Of a stretch of 64,000 nucleotides of DNA, positions 1-7,321 are shown piece after piece. Each line of letters opens with the position of its first letter. The first letter of the stretch is position 1. The DNA comes from an uncultured Eubacteriales bacterium (GTDB taxonomy: Bacteria > Bacillota > Clostridia > Oscillospirales > Oscillospiraceae), in the NCBI GenBank assembly GCA_934572535.1, contig CAKTLJ010000006.1:29287-93286 (forward strand), written 5' to 3'. Under the pieces are notes generated by a model. It worked only from the letters and a program-made list of their open reading frames with translations, was not told where the DNA came from and searched no databases. Both the position numbers and the translations under genes were made by a program.

Positions 1-286
1 GGGCGGAGAGGATCTCCAGGGAGGAGGGCGTTCCCTGGGGAAGCTGGCTGTCCTCCATGAGCAGCTGGGTCGGGTCCGCCTTCGTGTCCAGAAAGACGCT
101 CTCCCAGGGGATGACGGCCTCCGCCGCCCGGATGCCCCGGTCGTTCAAATAGACCAGGGCCTGGCTCCGGCCGTCCTGCTCATAGGTCCGGGACTGCATG
201 TTTTGGCTCAGGACAAGCCCCAGCAAAAAGACGTTCAGAAGCGCCAGCAGGATGATAACGGTCAGTTTCAGTTTGGCTCGCTCCAT
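1..286 (-). CDS. yycI: YycI-like regulatory protein of WalRK, partial (N-terminal 95 residues)
   Basis: Only the start of the gene is in the window; it continues off the left edge. The product begins MERAKLKLTVIILLALLNVF, a short cytoplasmic stretch followed by a single membrane segment (about residues 7-28), then an extracytoplasmic part containing SQNMQSRTYEQDGRSQALVYL. This layout and its place directly after yycH in a walR-walK-yycH run fit YycI, which in Bacillus acts with YycH at the membrane to modulate the WalK kinase. The start is set by a GGAGGAGG-type ribosome site just upstream (minus strand, about 289-299). The gap to yycH is about 12 bases, so it is the fifth gene of the operon. 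The identification leans on context because the diagnostic C-terminal domain is missing. Confidence 0.75.
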   Translation of the reverse strand, partial: MERAKLKLTVIILLALLNVFLLGLVLSQNMQSRTYEQDGRSQALVYLNDRGIRAAEAVIPWESVFLDTKADPTQLLMEDSQLPQGTPSSLEILSA

Positions 287-298
287 GGATCCTCCTCC

Positions 299-1576
299 TT
301 ACCCCGGCTCCCGGACGGTCCAGCCGACAAAGATCTCGTCGCTGCTGCCGTCGTCCCGGTAGCACAATTGGAGCTCCTTCCCGCCCTGTCCCATGGCCTC
401 CGCCGCCGCGGCGGCCTGGGCCTCCGGCAGGATCGCGCAGGTCTCCTCCGTCCCCTGATACTGCCGGAGGCAGATCTCAAAGGAGGTCAGGCCCGCCCCC
501 CGGAAGACGAAGCGGGCCGCCCAGCCCTCCTTCCACAGCTGGACCTTGGCCCCGTCCAGCAGGTAGCAGAAGGTCAGCTCCACGCTGCCGTCGGCCAGGG
601 TCTCGATGCTCTGGCAGCGCATTTGGACCTCGCTGGGCATGTCCAGCATGATCTGGTCCAAGATCTCCTCCGCCTTGATCTGCAAGTCGATCTGTCGCTG
701 CGAGAGCGCCTGGTAGCGGGCGTCTGCGCTCTCGGTCCCGTGGAAGCTCACGGTCCCGTCCTTCTGGATGCGGAGGGTGTCCACCCCTTCCCGGATCACC
801 GTGCTGTCGGCGGATTCATAGACGGAGGAGGCCCGGGTGTTGAAGCTCAGCTTTTCCAGGAGATTCTCCCGGGTGGTCCCATCCAGCTGGGCCAGGGGAT
901 TGGCCACCTGGTAGACCCGGCAGGAGGGCACTTGGGGCAGGACCATCATGTAGCCGGGCAGGGCTCCGGCCAGGTCCTCCCGCTCAAAGACGAACTTCGC
1001 GTCGTTGGGTGTCAGGCGCTTGAGCACCTTGGGCAGAGAGAGCTCCGACTCCTTGACCCGGCCGACATAGGATTCCTCCGTCTCCTGGTTGTAGTAATAG
1101 ACCTCCTCCACCCGGCCGTTCTTCACGAGGAGCAGGAAGAGGCGGCCTTCGCGCTCCTTGCCGCTGTCGAAGGATACATTATAAAGAAAGTCGTAATAGA
1201 TCCAGCTCTCCCCCTGGGTGACGGCCTGCTGCCAGGCCGCCTCGGAGACGGCTTTGGGCTTGTCCATGTCCACCAGGGACTGGATCAGAAGGTTGTCCAG
1301 CCCGCTGTGGTACAGGTCGTCGGCGGCCGTTTGGTCGTACTGGATCCCGTATCGCCCCGCATCGGTCTGGGCCATCAGGCGGACCGGCGTCTCGCGGGAG
1401 AGCACCATCCCCTGGAAGCCGGAGGCGGCCATGCCGCTCCCCTGCCCGTACTGCGCGCCGGTCACCGCCTGGAACATGCCCGTTTTGCCCACCAGGAACA
1501 GCGCCGTGCAGGTCAGAAGGGCGATGAGGATGTTTTCGAGCCGGTCGATCCGTCGTCGGCTGAGCTTGTGCATCAT
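299..1576 (-). CDS. yycH: YycH-like regulator of the WalRK two-component system
   Basis: A 425-residue protein with a short basic cytoplasmic tail (HKLSRRRIDRLEN), one membrane segment at about residues 14-32 (ILIALLTCTALFLVG) and a long extracytoplasmic domain. That is the architecture of YycH, which binds WalK through the membrane segments and tunes its activity (known for Bacillus and Staphylococcus; inferred here). No enzyme motif is seen. The start codon overlaps the walK stop by four bases (ATGA type), so translation is probably coupled. The two adjacent methionines make the exact start uncertain by one codon. The sequence is divergent, so the call rests equally on topology and gene order. 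Confidence 0.8.
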   Translation of the reverse strand: MMHKLSRRRIDRLENILIALLTCTALFLVGKTGMFQAVTGAQYGQGSGMAASGFQGMVLSRETPVRLMAQTDAGRYGIQYDQTAADDLYHSGLDNLLIQSLVDMDKPKAVSEAAWQQAVTQGESWIYYDFLYNVSFDSGKEREGRLFLLLVKNGRVEEVYYYNQETEESYVGRVKESELSLPKVLKRLTPNDAKFVFEREDLAGALPGYMMVLPQVPSCRVYQVANPLAQLDGTTRENLLEKLSFNTRASSVYESADSTVIREGVDTLRIQKDGTVSFHGTESADARYQALSQRQIDLQIKAEEILDQIMLDMPSEVQMRCQSIETLADGSVELTFCYLLDGAKVQLWKEGWAARFVFRGAGLTSFEICLRQYQGTEETCAILPEAQAAAAAEAMGQGGKELQLCYRDDGSSDEIFVGWTVREPG

Positions 1577-3354
1577 ACCCGAGGCCCTCCCACCCTCAAT
1601 TCCATGCGAACGGTGGTGCCGGGCCCCTCCCGCTCCACCAGGGTCAGGCTGCCCTCATGGCGCTGGATGATCTCCTGGGCGATGGACAGGCCCAGGCCGG
1701 TGCCGCCGGACTCGCGGGAGCGGGCCTTGTCCACCCGGTAGAAGCGCTCAAAGATGCGCTCCCGGTCCTCCTCCGGGATGCCGATCCCGTTGTCCTCCAC
1801 CTCCAGCCAGACCTTGTCGCGGGTCTGCCCGGCCAGCATGAGGATGCGGCCGCCGTCCGGGGTGTATTTGATGGCGTTGGAGAGGATGTTCATGATGACC
1901 TGGAGGACCCGCTCCCGGTCCGCTCGGATCACGGGCAGGTCCTCGTCGCCCAGGAGCTTCAGCGTGTGGCCGCGCCGCTGGGCCTCCAGCAGGACGGCCT
2001 GGTAGCTGTCCCGCAGCACATCGCCGAAGGGGAAGCTGGTCAGGCTCATCTGGCTGTAGCCGGAGTCGAACCGCGACAGGGTCAGCAGGTCCTGGACGAT
2101 ATGGGTCATCCGGTCGCTCTCGTTGAGGATGACCCCCAAGAAGCTGCTCATCATCTCGGGCGGCAGGTCGGGGTTCTCCGTCAGCGTCTCCGCGTAGCTG
2201 CGGATGTTGGTCAGCGGGGTGCGCAGCTCGTGGGAGACATTGGCCACGAACTCCTTCCGCATGGTCTCGTTCTTCACCTGCTGGGTGACGTCGTGGACCA
2301 CGACCAGGACACCGGCCTGCTTCTCCCGGTCGAAGGGAGCCATCAGCAGGAGCAGGAAGCGGTCCCCCAGGAAGGTCTCGCTGTCCAGGCAGTCGCTGTC
2401 CAGGGTCAGGATGGTGTCCAGGGGCGCGATCTCGCCAAAGAGGTCGTTGTAGTGGACATCGCCTCCCACGGGGATGGCCATGTTCAGCATCTCCTCCGCC
2501 GCGGGGTTGGAGTGGATGACCTCCCCGGACTGGTTGAAGGCCACCACGCCGTCGGTCATGTGCAGGAAGAGGGTGCTGAGCTTGGTCCGCTCGTTCTCCA
2601 CCTCTCGGATGGTGGTTTGAAGCTGGTCGGCCATGTCGTTGAAGGTCCCGGTGAGGACGCCGATCTCATCGTGGGAGGAGACCTGGATGTCGTGGTCGAA
2701 GTCGCCCTCCGCCACCCGCTTCGCCCCTCGGGTCAGCGCCCGGATGGGGGTGACCATGGCCCGGGAGAGCAGGAAGGAGAGCAGCACCGAGATGACCAGG
2801 CCGAAGACCAGGGCCTCCAGGACCAGGCGGAAGATCTCGCCGTTCAGGTCCTGGACGGTGCCCCGGTTGTCCAGGATGTAGATGATGAAGGACTGCCCGC
2901 CCCGCTGGACGGGGATGGCCAGGTCCATGTAGCTGGCGGTCAGGTCGCTCTTGGTGCCGACCGCCCCCTCGTTCAGGGCGGTGTAGAGGTTGGGGGTGAT
3001 CTCCGGAGACTGGACCTCCTCCTCGCTGGACCCGGCCAGGTAGGTGCAGTCGGTGCCGTCCAGAATGTAATAGTTGCGGTTGCCGCCGTCCACGCCCAGC
3101 TGCCACATGTAGGTCTTCAGGACCTCGTCCAGGGCCTGGACCGGGTCCTCCTCCCCTTCCTTGGATGTGATCAGGTCGCGGGCCAGCGCGGTGTCCTCCC
3201 CAAAGACGTCCGTCATCTGGGAATAAAAGTCGTTCAAATAGAAGCGGTTGACAGAGTTGATCAGGAACGCGCCGATGATGGTCATCAGACTCACCACCAG
3301 CAGCACCATGATCAGCACCAGCTTCATATGCAGGCTTCGCAGCACGCCGATCAC
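1573..3354 (-). CDS. walK: WalK (YycG/VicK) cell-wall sensor histidine kinase
   Basis: A 593-residue membrane kinase that senses cell-wall status and phosphorylates WalR. Visible in order: first membrane helix (about 11-32), an extracytoplasmic sensor domain (about 35-175), second helix (about 178-200), HAMP linker, a PAS domain (about 255-360, with the typical start NERTKLSTLFLHMTDGVV), the HisKA box FVANVSHELRTPL with phospho-acceptor His375, then the ATPase N-box NAIKYTPDGG and G-boxes DNGIGIPEED and GTGLGLSI. The size and TM-sensor-TM-HAMP-PAS-HK order match WalK rather than the PhoR type, and yycH/yycI neighbours settle it. It lies six bases after walR. The system is essential in many Firmicutes and controls autolysins. 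Confidence 0.93.
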   Translation of the reverse strand: MIGVLRSLHMKLVLIMVLLVVSLMTIIGAFLINSVNRFYLNDFYSQMTDVFGEDTALARDLITSKEGEEDPVQALDEVLKTYMWQLGVDGGNRNYYILDGTDCTYLAGSSEEEVQSPEITPNLYTALNEGAVGTKSDLTASYMDLAIPVQRGGQSFIIYILDNRGTVQDLNGEIFRLVLEALVFGLVISVLLSFLLSRAMVTPIRALTRGAKRVAEGDFDHDIQVSSHDEIGVLTGTFNDMADQLQTTIREVENERTKLSTLFLHMTDGVVAFNQSGEVIHSNPAAEEMLNMAIPVGGDVHYNDLFGEIAPLDTILTLDSDCLDSETFLGDRFLLLLMAPFDREKQAGVLVVVHDVTQQVKNETMRKEFVANVSHELRTPLTNIRSYAETLTENPDLPPEMMSSFLGVILNESDRMTHIVQDLLTLSRFDSGYSQMSLTSFPFGDVLRDSYQAVLLEAQRRGHTLKLLGDEDLPVIRADRERVLQVIMNILSNAIKYTPDGGRILMLAGQTRDKVWLEVEDNGIGIPEEDRERIFERFYRVDKARSRESGGTGLGLSIAQEIIQRHEGSLTLVEREGPGTTVRMELRVGGPRV

Positions 3355-3360
3355 GCTCCC

Positions 3361-4065
3361 TCAGTCTTTCTGGAAGTAATAGCCCGCGCCCCGGCGGGTG
3401 ATGATGTATTTGGGCTGGGCCGGGTTGTCCTCCAGCTTTTCCCGCAGGCGCCGGATGGCCACGTCCACGCCGCGGACGTCCCCCACGTAGCCCTCATAGT
3501 TCCACACCCGCTCCATCAGCTCCTGGCGGGAGAAGACCTTCCCCGCGTTGGAGGCCAGGTAGGTCAGCAGCTCAAACTCCCGCTGGGTCAGTTCGAGGTC
3601 TTCCCCATCCTTTCCGGCAAACCCGGCCCCCTTGTCGATGACCAGGCGGCCGAAGTCCAGGCGGTTTTCCGCCGGAGGCTCCGCCGACTGGACCATGACC
3701 ACCCGGCGGATGTTGGCGTTCACCCGGGCCATCAGCTCCCGGATGGAGAAGGGCTTGGTGATGTAGTCGTCGGCCCCCAGGTCCAGGCCCAGGATCTTGT
3801 CCTTTTCCGCCTCTCGGGCGGTGATGATCAGGACGGGGGTGCTTCTCCCCTTGTCTCGGATGGTCTTGCAGACCTCAAAGCCGTTCATGCCGGGAAGCAT
3901 GAGGTCCAGGAGGATCAGATCGGGGTTCTCCTCCAGGGCCAGCTTCAGACCAAGCGTTCCGTCATAGGCCTCCAGGGTCTCGTAGCCTTCCTTTTGCAGG
4001 TTGAAGCGGAGGATATCCACGATGTTTTTTTCATCCTCCACGATCAGAACCTTTTTTTGATCCAT
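3361..4065 (-). CDS. walR: WalR (YycF/VicR) OmpR-family response regulator
   Basis: A 234-residue DNA-binding regulator. The receiver domain opens KVLIVEDEKNI (acidic pocket), carries the phospho-acceptor Asp54 in LILLDLMLPGM and the conserved Lys in ITKPF. The C-terminal winged helix contains ELTQREFELLTYLASNAGKVFSRQELMERVW and DVRGVDVAIRRLREKLE, ending RGAGYYF, as in the OmpR/PhoB family. It is cotranscribed with walK. The start is an ATG with an AGGAA-type site upstream in the 17-base gap from the Nudix gene. Confidence 0.94.
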   Translation of the reverse strand: MDQKKVLIVEDEKNIVDILRFNLQKEGYETLEAYDGTLGLKLALEENPDLILLDLMLPGMNGFEVCKTIRDKGRSTPVLIITAREAEKDKILGLDLGADDYITKPFSIRELMARVNANIRRVVMVQSAEPPAENRLDFGRLVIDKGAGFAGKDGEDLELTQREFELLTYLASNAGKVFSRQELMERVWNYEGYVGDVRGVDVAIRRLREKLEDNPAQPKYIITRRGAGYYFQKD

Positions 4066-4082
4066 GTCGATGTTCCTTTCTC

Positions 4083-4628
4083 TCAGTGCTTGCTCCCCTT
4101 CAGGATCAGGGAGGCCTTCAGGATTCCGGCCAGCGTTTTTCCGTCCTCGATCTTCCCCTGAGCCACCATGTCCATGAGCTGGTCATAGGGGACCCGGAGG
4201 ACCTCCAGAAACTCGCCGTCGTCGGGGTGGCCCTGCCCCTGGACCAGGTCCTTGGCAAAGTACAGATGGATCTTCTCCGCGAGGATGCCGGGGGAGGAGA
4301 AGCTGCATCCCATGGGGAGGAAGGTCTGGGGCTCCAGGCCGGTCTCCTCCGCCAGTTCCCGCAGGCCGCCCTCTCTGGGGTCCTCGCCGGGCTCCAGCTT
4401 TCCGGCCGGCAGCTCCAGCACCACTTCCCCCATGGGATAGCGGAACTGCCGCACCAGGATGACCCGCTCCTCGTCGTCCATGGCGAAAACCGCCACGCCG
4501 CCGGGATGCTCCACCACCTCGCGGTTGGTGATGCGGCCGTCCAGGAGTCTGGCCTTATCCAGGCGAACGTTTACGATGACGCCCTCATACACGGTCTTCC
4601 CAGAGACCTTTTCTTCTCTCAGTTCCAT
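4083..4628 (-). CDS. nudF: Nudix hydrolase, ADP-ribose pyrophosphatase type
   Basis: A 181-residue enzyme that likely splits ADP-ribose into AMP and ribose 5-phosphate. The Nudix box is intact: G-KLEPG-E-DPREGGL-RE-LAEE-TG-L, following the strand pair VRQFRYPMGEVVLELPAGK that typifies the ADP-ribose subfamily. The start is the ATG at 4628 (MELREEK) because a GAGGTG site precedes it; an upstream in-frame ATG at 4643 has none. It is the first gene of the operon that continues into walR and walK, with a good promoter upstream. Linkage of a Nudix gene to walRK is not something I recognise as conserved, and a functional tie is not implied. Confidence 0.85.
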   Translation of the reverse strand: MELREEKVSGKTVYEGVIVNVRLDKARLLDGRITNREVVEHPGGVAVFAMDDEERVILVRQFRYPMGEVVLELPAGKLEPGEDPREGGLRELAEETGLEPQTFLPMGCSFSSPGILAEKIHLYFAKDLVQGQGHPDDGEFLEVLRVPYDQLMDMVAQGKIEDGKTLAGILKASLILKGSKH

Positions 4629-4713
4629 CGTTCTGCACCTCAATTTCTTTCCATATCCATTGCTTGGCGGGAGTCCTCCCGCGTGGAGTTCAGGTTATTC
4701 ACGGACAGAAGAT

Positions 4714-4742
4714 ATTATATCACAGTTCCGGGGTTCTGCCAA
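4714..4742 (-). promoter_or_regulatory. Promoter of the nudix-walRK-yycHI operon
   Basis: Minus-strand TTGGCA (4737-4742), a 17-base spacer and a perfect TATAAT (4714-4719), about 85 bases before the Nudix start. It reads divergently from the promoter at 4785-4814. Confidence 0.7.
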
Positions 4743-4784
4743 CTTCTTTTGCCGCCGCGAACGGCCCGCTGGCAATCATTGCAT

Positions 4785-4814
4785 TTGCCCTCGCCGCCGG
4801 TTTCCCGGTATAAT
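4785..4814 (+). promoter_or_regulatory. Candidate promoter of the small gene at 4851
   Basis: TTGCCC (4785-4790), 18 bases, TATAAT (4809-4814). The start codon and a good AGGAGG site follow within 40 bases, which argues that the small downstream reading frame is expressed. Confidence 0.55.
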
Positions 4815-4850
4815 GGCGCTATCTTTATCCCCCCAGGAGGCCCTTTCCCC

Positions 4851-5099
4851 ATGACCATATCATCCAGCCAAGCAGGCACGGTGCTGTTCTTCTCCCGGGA
4901 AGAGCTCGCCGCGGCGTCCCCCGCGTCCCAGCCACCGTCCGAGGAGGCGCTTCTCGCCCTCATCCGCCGCTCCGTTCGGCCGATTCCACAAAATGTCGAG
5001 CTGAAATTCTTCTATTCTCGACAAGGGATCCTGGTGTTTCTGCTGCCCAGGACATCGGATTTGTCATCATTTTGTCATTTTCCTGTTACTTTTTCATGA
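4851..5099 (+). CDS. Small protein of unknown function, 82 residues
   Basis: The frame starts MTISSSQAGTVLFFSREEL and is preceded by an AGGAGG site (about 4834-4841) and a promoter-like TATAAT. The middle, EEALLALIRRSV, looks helical and is followed by the strands VELKFFYSRQGILVFLLPR. That helix-then-strand pattern resembles short MecA-like adaptor remnants in clostridia, but the similarity is weak and only by eye. No signal peptide or catalytic motif is seen. Its stop lies about 70 bases before the murA promoter, so it is probably monocistronic. It could be a chance frame; the promoter and ribosome site favour a real gene. Confidence 0.5.
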   Translation: MTISSSQAGTVLFFSREELAAASPASQPPSEEALLALIRRSVRPIPQNVELKFFYSRQGILVFLLPRTSDLSSFCHFPVTFS

Positions 5100-5166
5100 G
5101 TTTTGGAATGATTTCACCAGAATCACGCATTTTGTTAAATTTCTTCTTTTATTTTCCTGTTGGCAA

Positions 5167-5175
5167 TGCTATAAT
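5167..5175 (+). promoter_or_regulatory. Extended -10 promoter of murA
   Basis: TGCTATAAT at 5167-5175 is an extended -10 element; no convincing -35 is found at the right spacing. It would give murA a leader of roughly 150 bases. Confidence 0.55.
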
Positions 5176-5334
5176 GTACCCGAAGTATCGCGTCCATTTG
5201 GAGGCGGGTGAGAATGCTTCCCTGTTATCCGCGTACATGTGCGTACGAAAAGCGGAAATGCTAGATACAGACCCCAGTCTGTTCCCTTTACCTATATAAG
5301 TGAGAATGTGAGAACCATAAAAGAAGGTGTCGTT

Positions 5335-6630
5335 TTGACGAAATATGTGATCAGCGGTGGAAACCCTCTTCACGGAGAGGTCGAGATCAGCGGCGCGAAA
5401 AACGCCGCCGTTGCCATCCTTCCTGCCGCCCTTTTGGTAGACGGCGTCTGCCGGATCGAAAATGTCCCCAACATCAGCGACGTTACCCTGATCCTCGGTA
5501 TCATGAAGGATCTGGGCGCGAACGTGCGCATGATCAACCGCACGACCGTGGAGCTGGACTGCTCCTGCGTGCATAAACAAAATGTTCCCTATGAGCTGGC
5601 CCGCCAGATCCGCGCTTCCTACTACCTCATCGGCTCCCTGCTGGGCCGTTTCGGTCGGGCGGAAGTGCCCCCACCCGGCGGCTGTGACCTGGGTGTGCGT
5701 CCCATTGACCAGCACCTGAAGGGCTTCAGCGCCATGGGCGCGGAGATCCAGGTCGAGAACGGCTTCATCTACGCCGCCGCGCCCGGAGGCCGTCTGCACG
5801 GCACGCCCGTCTATCTGGACGTGGTCTCCGTGGGCGCGACCATGAACATCATGTTGGCCGCCGCCCTGGCCGATGGCCTGACCATCATTGAGAACGCCGC
5901 CAAGGAACCCCACATCGTGGACCTGGCCAACTTCCTCAACTCCATGGGCGCCGACATCATGGGCGCCGGGACCGACGTCATCAAGATCCGCGGCGTGAAG
6001 AAGCTCCACGGCGGGTCCTACTCCATCATCCCCGACCAGATCGAAGCCGGAACCTATATGACCGCAGTCGCCGCTGCCGGCGGCGAGGTCCGCATCAACA
6101 ACGTCATCCCCAAGCATCTGGACTGCATCACCGCCAAGCTACAGGAAATGGGCGTGGATATCGAGGAGGATGGGGACGCCCTCATCGTCCGTCGCCATGG
6201 CAAGCTCACCCGCACCAACGTGAAGACCATGCCCTACCCCGGTTTCCCCACCGACATGCAGCCCCAGATCGCCGCCGTCCTCTGCCTGGCAGAGGGCACC
6301 AGCATCCTCACCGAAGGAATTTGGGACAACCGCTATCGCTATGCCGATGAATTCCGCCGCATGGGCGCGAACATTCAGGTGGACGGCAAGGTCGCCGTCA
6401 TCGAAGGCGTGAGCCACCTCACCGGCGCCCCGGTCTGCGCCTGCGACCTGCGCGCCGGCGCCGCCATGATCGTGGCCGGACTGGCTGCCAACGGCATCAC
6501 CGAGATCGACCAGATCCACTATGTGGAGCGCGGCTACGAGAACATCGTGGAAAAGCTGTCCAAGCTCGGCGCGGACATCCAGGAAAAGAATACCCCCCCG
6601 GAAGAGGACTGGCGCACCAGCGCAGGCTGA
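5335..6630 (+). CDS. murA: UDP-N-acetylglucosamine 1-carboxyvinyltransferase (MurA)
   Basis: First committed step of peptidoglycan synthesis: transfers enolpyruvate from PEP to UDP-GlcNAc. The product starts TKYVISGGNPLHGEVEISGAK, contains the Lys in SGAKNAA and the active-site loop GGCDLGVRPIDQH with Cys117 (the fosfomycin target), and ends with the GYENIVEKLSKLGADI signature. Length of 431 fits the family (about 418-440). The start is TTG at 5335, where the family's N-terminus begins and an AGAAGGTG site sits five bases upstream; earlier in-frame GTG/ATG codons would add unrelated residues. It may be one of two MurA copies; that cannot be seen here. A terminator follows at 6663. Confidence 0.95.
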   Translation: MTKYVISGGNPLHGEVEISGAKNAAVAILPAALLVDGVCRIENVPNISDVTLILGIMKDLGANVRMINRTTVELDCSCVHKQNVPYELARQIRASYYLIGSLLGRFGRAEVPPPGGCDLGVRPIDQHLKGFSAMGAEIQVENGFIYAAAPGGRLHGTPVYLDVVSVGATMNIMLAAALADGLTIIENAAKEPHIVDLANFLNSMGADIMGAGTDVIKIRGVKKLHGGSYSIIPDQIEAGTYMTAVAAAGGEVRINNVIPKHLDCITAKLQEMGVDIEEDGDALIVRRHGKLTRTNVKTMPYPGFPTDMQPQIAAVLCLAEGTSILTEGIWDNRYRYADEFRRMGANIQVDGKVAVIEGVSHLTGAPVCACDLRAGAAMIVAGLAANGITEIDQIHYVERGYENIVEKLSKLGADIQEKNTPPEEDWRTSAG

Positions 6631-6662
6631 GGCTCCGTCCCGTTCTCTCAATACCAGACAAA

Positions 6663-6693
6663 CGGACGGCGGAACCACCCGCCGTCCGCTTTT
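6663..6693 (+). terminator. Terminator after murA
   Basis: A 10-base perfect stem (CGGACGGCGG with CCGCCGTCCG, six-base loop) followed by CTTTTC. It lies 33 bases after the murA stop and before rlmH. Confidence 0.75.
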
Positions 6694-6730
6694 CTCGTGG
6701 AAAAAAAACACTGCACCATCAGGAGTTTTT

Positions 6731-7213
6731 ATGGTCAACATCCATCTCTTCTGCGTAGGCAAGCTAAAGGAAAAGCACTTTGCCGCCGCCTGCGCCGAGT
6801 ACGAAAAGCGTCTGAGCGCCTTTTGTAAGCTCACCATCACCGAACTGCCCGAGGCGCGTCTCCCGGACGCCCCCTCCCAGGCCCAGATCGACGCGGCCCT
6901 GGAAAAGGAAGCCGCCCTTCTCTTCGCCAAGCTCCCCAAAAACGCCAAGCTCATCGCGCTGTGCGTGGAGGGAACGTGCCTCTCCAGCGAGGCGCTGGCC
7001 GCCCAGATCGAGAAGTGGACCGTGGAGGGGGCCTCCAGCCTGGCCCTGGTCATCGGCGGCTCCTTCGGCCTGCATCCCTCGGTCAAGGAAAAGGCCCAGC
7101 TCCGCCTGTCCATGTCGCCCATGACCTTCCCCCACCATCTGGCGCGGGTCATGGTCCTGGAGCAGGTCTACCGGGCCTTCCAGATCAGCCTGGGCACTCG
7201 CTACCACAAATGA
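6731..7213 (+). CDS. rlmH: 23S rRNA pseudouridine-1915 N3-methyltransferase (RlmH)
   Basis: A 160-residue SPOUT-fold methyltransferase that modifies pseudouridine 1915 in helix 69 of 23S rRNA using S-adenosylmethionine. The start is ATG 6731 after an AGGAG site, giving MVNIHLFCVGKLKEKHF. The trefoil-knot SAM site shows as LALVIGGSFGL, and the C-terminus SMSPMTFPHHLARVMVLEQ through YRAFQISLGTRYHK is the family hallmark. The length matches the usual 155-160. It lies close to the downstream phosphohexomutase. Confidence 0.95.
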   Translation: MVNIHLFCVGKLKEKHFAAACAEYEKRLSAFCKLTITELPEARLPDAPSQAQIDAALEKEAALLFAKLPKNAKLIALCVEGTCLSSEALAAQIEKWTVEGASSLALVIGGSFGLHPSVKEKAQLRLSMSPMTFPHHLARVMVLEQVYRAFQISLGTRYHK

Positions 7214-7321
7214 GCGCTTCCGACGCTTCCCCAAGACAAATCGTTTCGCCCGGTGACGAAACGCAACCGTAACCAGCCCACGCTTTTGGAAGGCGTAGGC
7301 GACAGGAAAGGAGAATCCTCC

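Noticed and set aside
203..4161. Long plus-strand open frames opposite walK, walR and yycH (512 and 834 codons).
   Set aside because: They are the antisense shadow of GC-rich coding genes, with His/Gln/Asp/Leu-rich low-complexity translations and no ribosome sites.
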